Assembly (NCBI RefSeq): GCF_014697355.1
Contig: NZ_JACJRQ010000001.1
Span: 648,124-712,123, forward strand
Length of the DNA: 64,000 bases
Source of the DNA: Nostoc calcicola FACHB-3891
Lineage (GTDB): Bacteria > Cyanobacteriota > Cyanobacteriia > Cyanobacteriales > Nostocaceae
Direction: 5' to 3'
Part shown: positions 26,159-33,027 of the stretch, piece after piece
Layout of the letters: every line of letters begins with the position of its first letter
How positions within the stretch are numbered: the first letter of the stretch is position 1
Notes under the pieces: model-generated
The model's database searches: none
The model's input: the letters and a program-made list of their open reading frames with translations, nothing else
What the model was told of the DNA's origin: nothing
Position numbers and translations under genes: made by a program

Positions 26159-26347
26159 TTAGGGTGTTGACTCCGCTTGTATTCTCTTCCTAAATTCAAT
26201 TAGGGCTTGTTCTTCTGTACTAACTACAACTCGGTTAGGTTTTGCCCTCATAATTGTTAAATAATGTTGAAAAGCCTCCTCATCATCTGGATGTGTTTTT
26301 ACATAAGTCCTCAGTTCGGCTTCGCTTAATTGTTGATAGTTACTCAT
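26159..26347 (-). CDS. DUF6887 family small protein
   Basis: A 62-residue acidic protein. The pattern LSEAELRTYVKTHPDDEEAF matches the small cyanobacterial DUF6887 family, whose members begin with a short lead-in, then ELRxYVxxHxxDxEAFxxY. Function is unknown. Its ATG overlaps the TGA of the upstream DUF6888 gene (ATGA), so the two are translationally coupled. DUF6888/DUF6887 pairs occur together in many cyanobacterial genomes and look like a two-component unit, possibly toxin-antitoxin-like, which is inference from size and pairing only. Confidence 0.72.
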   Translation of the reverse strand: MSNYQQLSEAELRTYVKTHPDDEEAFQHYLTIMRAKPNRVVVSTEEQALIEFRKRIQAESTP

Positions 26348-26529
26348 TGAATTAATTCCTCGCCGTTACTTAAAATTTCTACTTGAATTGTTTCGCCTAT
26401 TAACACTACGATTCTTTGAGAGCGTGTATCATAGCGAGTTAATTCAATTGTTCTTAATAGATTGCTTGCTCGTACACATACGCGGTAGAATGTTTCTAGC
26501 TGTTCTATTGTAGGATGCAGTGGTTTTAT
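26344..26529 (-). CDS. DUF6888 family small protein with apparent ATA start
   Basis: A 61-residue frame reading KPLHPTIEQLETFYRVCVRA then SNLLRTIELTRYDTRSQRIV, then VLIGETIQVEILSNGEELIQ. This is the DUF6888 layout (PTxxQLxxxYxxC, IxLxRYDxRxxxIxxLxGE). The frame opens right after a TGA with the codon ATA, placed 4 bases after a strong AGGAGG. No ATG, GTG or TTG precedes the conserved core; a CTG lies at 26520-26518. Either the start codon mutated from ATG to ATA, leaving a weak or dead gene, or initiation is unusual. It ends in ATGA overlap with the DUF6887 gene. Confidence 0.6.
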   Translation of the reverse strand: MKPLHPTIEQLETFYRVCVRASNLLRTIELTRYDTRSQRIVVLIGETIQVEILSNGEELIQ

Positions 26530-26782
26530 TCAAACCTCCTCAGAATTTTTATCTTTTGTACTACCATCTCTAGTTTCACCTAAAGGTCAAACAGTTATGC
26601 AAATTATGTGTCATTGGGGAATAGAGACTTGACCTGTTTTTCCTAGCTTGATGACTTCCATAAATCTAAATAACCATAATCCGGCAACCCGGAATTTAAT
26701 TAAATCATAACTAATCAGGTTTACTCGCACCAACCTTTCTGTCGATTGATTTAGTTTACAGGCATTTGGTACAAAAAGCGAT

Positions 26783-26803
26783 GTCTACGACGGGCTACGC
26801 CTA
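26783..26803 (+). mobile_element. 21-nt small repeat within HIP1 (copy 2)
   Basis: Identical to 4469-4489. It sits between GCGAT (26778-26782) and CGCAC (26804-26808) of a TPR unit. The related units without it read GCGATCGCACTC. It adds seven codons without a frameshift or stop. Confidence 0.85.
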
Positions 26804-26923
26804 CGCACTCTACAATCAGTCTTTGGAAATAAATGAACACATTGGTAATGTCCAAGTCCAAGCCGCAACGTTGCACCAGCTGGGAATTCTCTACGCCGAC
26901 AAAGGGGAAGTGGGTGAAGCGAT

Positions 26924-26944
26924 GTCTACGACGGGCTACGCCTA
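26924..26944 (+). mobile_element. 21-nt small repeat within HIP1 (copy 3)
   Basis: Third identical copy, between GCGAT (26919-26923) and CGCAC (26945-26949) of the next TPR unit, exactly one 120-bp period plus one 21-nt insert (141 bp) after copy 2. The two may therefore have spread by duplication of an already occupied TPR unit. Confidence 0.85.
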
Positions 26945-27240
26945 CGCACTTTTCAATCAGTCTTTGGAAATAGATGAACGCATTGGTAATGTTCAAGGTA
27001 AAGCAATGACTCTGTGGTGGTTAGGACATTTGGCAGAACAGCAGGGTGAATACACTAAAGCGATATCCTATTTGCAACCAGCTTTAGAGATTTTGCAGCG
27101 ATTGAAGTCACCGGATGCTGAAAGTGTGAGTGCAAGTCTCAATAGGGTAATTCGTAATTCGTAATTCGTAATTACAGCACTGAAAGTTTTTTGTCTCACG
27201 CAGAGGCGCAGAGGCGCAAAGAAGAAGGCAAGAGTGTGGT

Positions 27241-27777
27241 TTAAGTAAATGAAAATTGCTGTAATGAGTCTTTGATATTCACGCGAGAGTCTTTGATATT
27301 CGCGTGAGAATCTTTGATATTCACGCGAGAGTCTTTGATATTCGCGCGAGAATCTTTGATATTCGCGTGAGAATCTTTGATACTCATGAATGAGTCTTTG
27401 ATATTCGCGTGAGAATCTTTGATATTCACGCGAGAGTCTTTAATATTCGTCGGCGAGTCTTTGATATTCACGCGAGAGTCTTTGATATTCGTCGGCGAGT
27501 CTTTGATATTCGCGCGAGAGTCTTTGATACTCGTGAATGAGTTTTTGATACTCGCGGACGAGTCTTTTATACTCGTGGACGAGTCTTTGATACTCGCGCG
27601 AGAGTCTTTGATACTCGCGCGAGAGTCTTTGATACTCGTCGGCGAGTCTTTGATATTCGCGGACGAGCCTTTGATACTCGTGAATGAGTCTTTGATACTG
27701 ATTAACGTAGTGTGCAACTTCTTTCTCTCAAACTTAACCCCCAACCTCTTACCTACAAGAGACGCTACCGTGTACAT
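27241..27777 (-). CDS. Possible heptapeptide-repeat protein (IKDSxxx)
   Basis: A 178-residue frame that begins MYTVASLVGKRLGVKFERKK, then contains 21 IKDS-type motifs at a 7-residue period, with positions 5-7 varying (RAS, RVN, PTN, HAN, FTS). No signal peptide, membrane helix or known domain is visible. The DNA is a 21-bp tandem array, and because 21 is divisible by 3 all six frames stay open easily. An open frame is thus weak evidence for coding. The plus strand is also open across the array. If made, the protein would be a highly repetitive, soluble, possibly coiled or beta-helical rod. Confidence 0.25.
   Translation of the reverse strand: MYTVASLVGKRLGVKFERKKLHTTLISIKDSFTSIKGSSANIKDSPTSIKDSRASIKDSRASIKDSSTSIKDSSASIKNSFTSIKDSRANIKDSPTNIKDSRVNIKDSPTNIKDSRVNIKDSHANIKDSFMSIKDSHANIKDSRANIKDSRVNIKDSHANIKDSRVNIKDSLQQFSFT
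27265..27699. repeat. Array of about 20 units of 21 bp
   Basis: Units read TCTTTGATATTC or TCTTTGATACTC, six variable bases, then GAGAG, GAGT or GAAT. Typical cores are ACGCGA, GCGTGA, GCGCGA, GTCGGC, GTGAAT and GCGGAC. The bases around each core are self-complementary (ACTC/GAGT or ATTC/GAAT), so each unit can form a small hairpin. There are no unique spacers, so it is not a CRISPR array. Confidence 0.92.
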
Positions 27778-27806
27778 ACATCTAGATGCTGTGTAGAATG
27801 TGGTTT

Positions 27807-27883
27807 GATCCCCCTAAATCCCCCTTAAAAAGGGGGACTTTAATCTAATCCCCCTAAATCCCTCTTAAAAAGGGGGACTTTAA
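27807..27883 (+). repeat. Two copies of the GATCCCCCTAAATCC repeat, left of DUF559
   Basis: Two consecutive, roughly 40-bp units CCCCCTAAATCCCCCTTAAA continuing AAGGGGGACTTTAA occur. They match the centre of the miniature element at 55303-55465 in the same orientation. A reverse-oriented copy lies at 28341-28412, so the DUF559 gene is bracketed by inverted copies. Confidence 0.75.
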
Positions 27884-27934
27884 GAAATTTTTCCCATGTT
27901 TTCAAGGAGTGTAAAGGGATAAACACTAGAAACT

Positions 27935-28339
27935 ATGATGAACAACCTCAACAGTAGCAATTTACATTTACCTTACAATCCAAAGCTTGTAGAAAGAGCA
28001 AAAGAACTTCGCAAAAATATGACCCCAGCAGAAAAAAAGCTGTGGTGTGAATATCTGAGTGATTTTCAATTTCGGGTTTTAAGACAAAGACCAATTAATC
28101 ATTTTATAGTTGATTTCTACTGTCCTACTTTACAAGTAGTTATTGAAATTGATGGGGACAGCCATTTTACAGATGAAGGTCAAGATTATGACATAGAGAG
28201 AACACGTATTCTAGAAGGCTATGGTTTAAAGATTATTAGGTTTACAAATAGTCAAGTTTTAAATCAATTTGATAGTGTGTGCGAGCAGATACAGGGTTTA
28301 ATCCCTTCTAAACCCTCTTTTAAAGGGAAAAATTCTTAA
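27935..28339 (+). CDS. DUF559 domain protein (Vsr-like endonuclease fold)
   Basis: A 134-residue protein of the DUF559 family, related to very-short-patch-repair endonucleases with a PD-(D/E)XK-like core. Characteristic segments are AKELRKNMTPAEKKLW, FRVLRQRPINHFIVDFYCP, VVIEIDGDSHF, and the RTRILEGYGLKIIRFTNSQV tail. The likely metal-binding residues are Asp in IVDFYC and Glu/Asp in VIEIDG. The C-terminal SKPSFKGKNS comes from flanking repeat sequence. It may start at 27935 or at the next ATG. It stands alone between inverted CCCCCTAAATCC repeats, suggesting that it moves or spreads with them; that is inference. Confidence 0.85.
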   Translation: MMNNLNSSNLHLPYNPKLVERAKELRKNMTPAEKKLWCEYLSDFQFRVLRQRPINHFIVDFYCPTLQVVIEIDGDSHFTDEGQDYDIERTRILEGYGLKIIRFTNSQVLNQFDSVCEQIQGLIPSKPSFKGKNS

Positions 28340-28340
28340 A

Positions 28341-28412
28341 ATCCCCCTTTTTAAGGGGGATTTAGGGGGATCTAAAACGTTTTGCTACCGACCAGAGAAC
28401 TTTTAAAACATT
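28341..28412 (-). repeat. Reverse copy of the CCCCCTAAATCC repeat, right of DUF559
   Basis: CCCCCTTTTTAAGGGGGATT then TAGGGGGATCTAAAACG, followed by TTTTGCTACCGACCAGAG, matches one half of the miniature element at 21421-21802, including the GATCTAGAACGTTTT segment. It is inverted relative to 27807-27883. Confidence 0.7.
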
Positions 28413-28415
28413 CTC

Positions 28416-28535
28416 TTAGATTAAATCAGTATCTATGCCGAGCGATCGCAAGTGTTCTGCTAATAATTCAGCACGTCGTCGTGCTTGTTGAGCTTCTTGC
28501 TGTGCTTGCAGATTTAATAAATCGGGGTTCTTTTG
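28416..28535 (-). pseudogene. Uma2-family C-terminal remnant
   Basis: On the minus strand the DNA reads LLNLQAQQEAQQARRRAELL then AEHLRSLGIDTDLI and a stop. This Gln/Ala/Arg-rich helix ending in LRxLGID is the standard C-terminal tail of many cyanobacterial Uma2 proteins. Nothing upstream matches the nuclease core, and the KGK gene follows directly. It is therefore only the 3' stump of a lost gene. Confidence 0.6.
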
Positions 28536-28546
28536 CTAATTGGATA

Positions 28547-28855
28547 TTAATTTTCTACTTGTTTGAGTTTTTGAAAAATTTCATCAAGTGGTGATTCAGA
28601 TCCCTCAGGACAAAATTCTAAAGCAAGTCTAACTTTTCCTTTTTTCCATCCCTGAGTACTGAATTGCAGAACTTCACAATTTAATCCTTGAGTATACAAA
28701 TTTACTTCATCTGTTTCATCTGCTCCAATATACTCCTTAATTGCTGTAATCAAATCACGGACTTTAAAAGTTTTAGCAATATTTAGCTTATTAAAAGTGT
28801 CTGGTTCTATAGACACAACTTCATCGTGATTTAGTCTCTCAAATCCATCTTGCAT
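28547..28855 (-). CDS. KGK domain-containing protein
   Basis: A 102-residue protein with the KGK-family signature GWKKGKVRLALEFCPE near the C-terminus (about residues 71-86) and the N-terminal pattern LNHDEVVSIEPDTF. KGK proteins are small cyanobacterial proteins, often encoded in clusters, with unknown function. I chose ATG 28855 because AGGAG lies 6 bases upstream; the ATG at 28861 overlaps that site. The extreme C-terminus (DEIFQKLKQVEN) is normal length. Confidence 0.8.
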   Translation of the reverse strand: MQDGFERLNHDEVVSIEPDTFNKLNIAKTFKVRDLITAIKEYIGADETDEVNLYTQGLNCEVLQFSTQGWKKGKVRLALEFCPEGSESPLDEIFQKLKQVEN

Positions 28856-29017
28856 AAACATCTCCTGTCACTAAATCTATCCTTTCCACAGATTTAGCAG
28901 TTCATCCGAAATAAAATAATGATTTTATGGATTTAGTGGTTGTAATAAGTTAGGAGTTAGAAGTGCTAAGTGATGAGTAAAAAATACTTAACACTTAGCA
29001 CTATTTTGATGAGGTTT

Positions 29018-30091
29018 TTAGAAAAACCAACCGTAAGAATGCAAACCTTTACCCAAAAGATTTACACCGAGATAGCAAACCCAGACAACAACAAAGCCGG
29101 TGGCGGCTAAAATTGCCGGACGACGCCCTTGCCAACTGCGAGTAATTCTGGCATGAAGGTAAGCTGCGAAGACTAACCAGGTGATTAACGCCCAAGTTTC
29201 TTTGGGGTCCCAACTCCAATAGGAACCCCAAGCTTCGTTAGCCCAAACGCCACCGGCAATAATACCAATTGTCAGCAGGGGAAATCCTAATCCGATGATG
29301 CGATAGCTGATATTATCGAGAGTTTCGGCAAGGCTAAGGCGCTGGGGTGAAAGAGGTTCCGAATTTTGGATTTCGGATTTTGGATTTTGGATTGGGGTTG
29401 TTGTGACTAAACCCAAAACAGCGGTGTTAGCGTTACCGTTGCCGTTGCTACTAGTTTCAAAACGGGCAAAGCCGTTATTTTCGGCAGAGGGGGCTGGTGA
29501 TTCAGAAATAAGTTCTGTTGCTTTGTGCAAGCGATAGCCGTTGCTACGATAGCCACCAGTACCAACAGAACTGCCTTGTAGTTGGATGTCTTGACCGCGA
29601 GTGACAATTAGAAAAGCGATCGCCAATAACGAACCCACCATCAAAGCAGAATAACTCAACATCATGACGCTGACATGCATCATCAGCCAATTTGACTTCA
29701 AGGCAGGTACTAGGGGTTCCGACAGTTGCATCTGAGATGGTAATGTCAGGGTAGCAAAAGCCGCGATCGCCATTGCCACTGGAGCTGTAGCAACTCCTAC
29801 TAAACGGCTACGGCTGCTGTTTTCAGCAATTAGATGAACTGTAGTAATTCCCCAAGTTAAGAAAAACAGAGATTCATACAAATTGCTCAGGGGAAAATAA
29901 CCAGCTTCGATCCATCGTGCCCCTAATAGTGTAGCTATACACAAATTAGCGATCGCCATCCCAGCTGTCCCCAAAGCGGCTAGATAAGGCAGATTCGGAA
30001 AAGCCGCTCCTCCCCAATACACCAGCATTGTCAGGAATAATACGGCAAAGGAAGCATTGTCCAGCCAGTTCTGGAGTACAACCAGATTCAT
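29018..30091 (-). CDS. ccsB: c-type cytochrome biogenesis protein CcsB (CcsA/ycf5-type haem handling)
   Basis: A 357-residue polytopic membrane protein of system II cytochrome c maturation, acting at the thylakoid membrane to pass haem to apocytochromes f and c6. The haem-handling WWD motif is clear as [18 protein letters not shown] near residues 290-307, and the conserved His residues lie in the flanking helices. It equals the ResC/CcsA protein called ycf5 in plastids; database naming uses CcsB. A loop before that motif contains [14 protein letters not shown], an in-frame dispersed repeat (29361-29395). It lies downstream of the DUF3352 gene on the same strand, separated by a strong hairpin. 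Confidence 0.93.
   Translation of the reverse strand: MNLVVLQNWLDNASFAVLFLTMLVYWGGAAFPNLPYLAALGTAGMAIANLCIATLLGARWIEAGYFPLSNLYESLFFLTWGITTVHLIAENSSRSRLVGVATAPVAMAIAAFATLTLPSQMQLSEPLVPALKSNWLMMHVSVMMLSYSALMVGSLLAIAFLIVTRGQDIQLQGSSVGTGGYRSNGYRLHKATELISESPAPSAENNGFARFETSSNGNGNANTAVLGLVTTTPIQNPKSEIQNSEPLSPQRLSLAETLDNISYRIIGLGFPLLTIGIIAGGVWANEAWGSYWSWDPKETWALITWLVFAAYLHARITRSWQGRRPAILAATGFVVVWVCYLGVNLLGKGLHSYGWFF
29361..29395 (-). repeat. Dispersed ATTTTGGATTTCGGATTTTG repeat within ccsB
   Basis: This run inside ccsB is the same as the intergenic repeat at 14988-15020, 15100-15130, 32084-32100 and 50106-50136. In the ccsB frame it encodes QNPKSEIQN without a stop and lies in a non-conserved loop. 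Confidence 0.7.
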
Positions 30092-30186
30092 AAAGTCTTC
30101 TCTCCGTGGATTCTTTAAAATATCGATTCTGACTGTTCTGATCCTATCTGGTTATAGGGGAATGGGGAATGGGGAATGGGGAAGAG

Positions 30187-30263
30187 GCAGGGGAGCAGTT
30201 CTTGCTGGGAGCAGAGGGGAGGAACTTCTCCCCTGCCCCCAGCAAGAACTGCCCCTCTTCCTC
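30187..30263. terminator. Strong hairpin between DUF3352 gene and ccsB
   Basis: GCAGTTCTTGCTGGG (30195-30209) pairs perfectly with its complement (30238-30252). Inner arms (GGGGAG/CTCCCC) and outer GAAGAGG/CCTCTTC bases extend the fold. It lies 49 bases past the DUF3352 stop and about 100 bases before ccsB on the same strand. It could end the DUF3352 transcript or attenuate read-through into ccsB. No T-run follows. Confidence 0.5.
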
Positions 30264-30311
30264 ATCTCCCCATCTCCCCATCCCCCTCATCTCCCTCATC
30301 TCCCCACTCCC

Positions 30312-32012
30312 CTATTTACTCACTTTTTTAAGTGCTATAAAAATGTCGTAACGGTTACTACGATTGTCGCTGACAGCAGATGTCATGCCAATTGAGCGCG
30401 TTGCACTTAGTAAGGTTTGTTGATTGGGGATCAGAGTTGGTAAGGGAAAGTTTTTCACGGTTCGTTCCACATCCAGGAAAAATTGACCATTTGTCGGATT
30501 GGGTTCTGTAGGAACTGTTTGCTGGAATGGAAGAGTGCTAGCTAGTGTGGTGTTTGGTTTGGGAACAATTTTATCAGTGATGGGAGCGCCCACTACTAAG
30601 AAAGCAACATCTCCATCTAACCAGCCGTGGGTGGCGGTTAATGTACCATAAGGTGATACCCAGTTAACAACGGGTTGACCTGCGACTTTCCCCGGTTGGA
30701 CTTGGAATTGGTATTGATTTGTCATGACTTCATCAAGCTGAGTGATAGACGCTTGGGCTGATTTGCGATTGCTTGTCTGTACCATGAACAGCAAACCCGC
30801 ACGAAAATTATCTGGTGAACCTTCTTTTGGCGTATTAGGAATCACTGATAAGGAAAATTCGCCTTTCATCCAACTGAGTAAATCTTTATCTAAATCGAGA
30901 TCGGTAAGAGATTTTACACCACCTCGCAGTTGTTCTGGTGCGATCGGTGAGAGGGGATTTCCCTGAGATGTTAAAACATATTCTCCCCACAACCGCTGTA
31001 AATTACCGCCGGAGAGCATCATTAAGGTTTCTGCTGGTATGCGGCTTTGCATTTTCCCCGCTTTGTTTTCCACCGCCAGCACGCGTTGACTATTAGGATT
31101 GAGCCAAGAAACGCCTTTTAAGCGGATTCCTTCTGATTCTAAGGTCATTGTTGCTGCTAAACCTTGGTTATTTTGCAGTTGAGCTAAAACTTGAGCAGGT
31201 AAAGGGCGATTTGGAGAAGCAGCGGCTATTTTAGCTGCTGTTGGTACATTGACGTAAAACTGGGCAAAGGGTTGATTATTGGCGATTTTTGGCAAATTTT
31301 CGGCAAAGCCCCCTGTTGTAGCGAGGGATGTTTGATTTTTGTAGGCATCAATCGCTCGTTCTGTGGCTTTGGGACTATCAGTTATCACTAGGAAACGACT
31401 ATCTAGCAAGGCTGCTGAAAAGTTTTCGCCTGGTTTTCCCTGATTTTGTTTGATGGCAATTCCTTGATAAATGCGGTCAACCCATTTGCCTTGTTTGAGG
31501 GTTTTGGGTTGTGAGAAGATGTTTTTGGCTATTTCTGGGTTTTTTACTGGCAAGACCATTACCATCGACTGCTGATCCCCAGTCACATCTTCATCGGTGG
31601 CAACTGGTTTGGTTGCAGATTTACTCGCTGTTTTTGGCGCGAGAATCGCAATTGTAACGTTATTGCCTACCCAAGGAGCAATATCTTTCTGGAAGTCATA
31701 ACCATTATTAGTCAGAAAGCGATCGCGTAACTGTACTAAATTTTTATCTAGTTCTGCTTGGGTTTCTTTTGTCCCAAACTGCCGTAATTTCTGCCATTGC
31801 TGGGGATCTGTTGTTAAGGAAACCGCAAATAGAGCATCACCAGGAATAATATTTGCACCTACTAGCAAATCGTTCCAAGATGGTTGTCTTTGGGTTAACA
31901 ACCAATATGCTGCACTCCCCGCAGTAATTAATAACCCAGCAGACGACAGCGCCAGCACCAGAGACGGTTTCTTATTTTTCTTCATGGGAACAGACACAAG
32001 AGGCGGTGCCAT
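30312..32012 (-). CDS. DUF3352 domain-containing protein
   Basis: A 566-residue protein with an N-terminal membrane anchor (about residues 18-40: SLVLALSSAGLLITAGSAAY) and a large soluble domain predicted outside the cytoplasm. The sequence IIPGDALFAVSLTTDPQQW is the typical opening of the DUF3352 family. Its cyanobacterial members are annotated as unknown or envelope proteins. A second possible start, MKKNKKPSL, lies nine codons inside. There is no cysteine for a lipobox. It precedes ccsB on the same strand with a hairpin between, so shared function is uncertain. Confidence 0.82.
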   Translation of the reverse strand: MAPPLVSVPMKKNKKPSLVLALSSAGLLITAGSAAYWLLTQRQPSWNDLLVGANIIPGDALFAVSLTTDPQQWQKLRQFGTKETQAELDKNLVQLRDRFLTNNGYDFQKDIAPWVGNNVTIAILAPKTASKSATKPVATDEDVTGDQQSMVMVLPVKNPEIAKNIFSQPKTLKQGKWVDRIYQGIAIKQNQGKPGENFSAALLDSRFLVITDSPKATERAIDAYKNQTSLATTGGFAENLPKIANNQPFAQFYVNVPTAAKIAAASPNRPLPAQVLAQLQNNQGLAATMTLESEGIRLKGVSWLNPNSQRVLAVENKAGKMQSRIPAETLMMLSGGNLQRLWGEYVLTSQGNPLSPIAPEQLRGGVKSLTDLDLDKDLLSWMKGEFSLSVIPNTPKEGSPDNFRAGLLFMVQTSNRKSAQASITQLDEVMTNQYQFQVQPGKVAGQPVVNWVSPYGTLTATHGWLDGDVAFLVVGAPITDKIVPKPNTTLASTLPFQQTVPTEPNPTNGQFFLDVERTVKNFPLPTLIPNQQTLLSATRSIGMTSAVSDNRSNRYDIFIALKKVSK

Positions 32013-33027
32013 TGAAACCTAATACCTCATACTTGCAAACTCATTACTTGCTTGATTGCTTCAGTTAATCAATTTTAAATTTTAAATTTTGGATTTTGGA
32101 TTCACCCCGATTACTGGCTTGATAGCGCAGCGTCAAGCCTTCTCTTCTCCTTCTCCTGTGGTGGCCGCTGCGCGTAGCTTGCTTCCCCGGAGGGGTACAA
32201 AGACGCACTCGCTCTCGAGAGGCAACGCCTTCTCTTTCAGAGACGCTAACGCGAACGGCATAGCTTTGCTTAGAGTAAGTCAGACGCTCCTATGTGGCTA
32301 ATGCAACGCTTACGAGCGTCGGATTTGAAATTTTGGATTTGTTCGGCACAGGAGGGGCGGGACATGTAGCTTGCTTCTTTGTTCGCGTAGCCTTCCGTAG
32401 GAAAGGAGTACCGAAATAATCTAAAATCTAAATCTAAAATCGGCACGGTAAACCAAAAAGTTTCTCGTTATTTAGGGCTGCTAACTCCATAAATTTGTCC
32501 ACCTAGATATTGATGATATTTCCGTAATCAATTTTCCAACTGTTTCAAAAGCGCTGTTTTAGTGTTTAGTTACCTTTTTTAACACGCTTTGTTAAATTTC
32601 GCAGGACACTTCCTTTAAACGGATGCCTCTGCGGAAAGTTTTCGATAGTTTAATCGGTTATTTCAAGCACTTCGAGGATATAACTAAGTTGACAAAGCTG
32701 CAAGTCATCAGATGAAAATAGGGATTAGGGATTAGGGACTGAGCAAGAATATTTATAATATGTAATACCCAGTATCCAGTCGCCAATTTTCAGTCTCTTG
32801 TCCCCAATTTATATACCAACTCACATATATTGTTGAATTATAAATTTTGATAATTTGTATCATTATGATACCAGACCGTTGTTATTTTTGCTGATAAGCC
32901 GCTGCTAATTTTGCAAATGAAAAATTCAATAATTAAGATTTAAATAATATCTTAATTGGCAATATGTAGTAGAGACACAAAATTTTGCGTTTCTACTATA
33001 CCCGCCCCAATCCTTGCTTTTTCGTCA
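32013..33027. other. One-kilobase intergenic region rich in dispersed repeats
   Basis: No convincing gene. 32084-32450 is a mosaic of Nostoc-type repeats: TTTTGGATTTTGGATT, TAGCTTGCTTCCCCGGAGG, CGCGTAGC and CCTTCCGTAGGAAAGG. A hairpin-like GTAGAGACACAAAATTTTGC repeat is at 32970-32995, and an AATTTGTATCATTATGATAC pair is at about 32853-32873. The plus-strand frame at 32089-32301 consists of repeats. Confidence 0.6.

Larger units (their letters stand above)
26064..26777. other. 714-bp segment splitting the TPR gene
   Basis: TPR sequence stops at 26063 and resumes at the same point of a TPR unit at 26778, with GCGATCGCACTC on the left and the same word (split by the 21-nt repeat) on the right. 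The DNA between is unrelated to TPR and carries the DUF6888/DUF6887 pair on the minus strand. It may have come in by insertion or by recombination between HIP1-containing sequences. Confidence 0.6.
26778..27164 (+). pseudogene. Detached 3' part of the CHAT-STAND-TPR gene
   Basis: This stretch encodes about two and a half further TPR units (LYNQSLEINEHIGNVQVQAA, LFNQSLEIDERIGNVQGKAM). It ends in a non-repeat C-terminus, WWLGHLAEQQGEYTKAISYL followed by QPALEILQRLKSPDAESV, that looks like the original protein end. It starts abruptly at the HIP1/21-nt repeat junction without its own ribosome-binding site. Both TPR units carry an in-frame 7-residue insert (part of MSTTGYAYA) from the 21-nt repeats. 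It is probably not translated alone. Confidence 0.7.

Noticed and set aside
27265..27699. CRISPR-like array
   Set aside because: The period is 21 bp with no unique spacers, and the variable part is only six bases. No cas genes are nearby.
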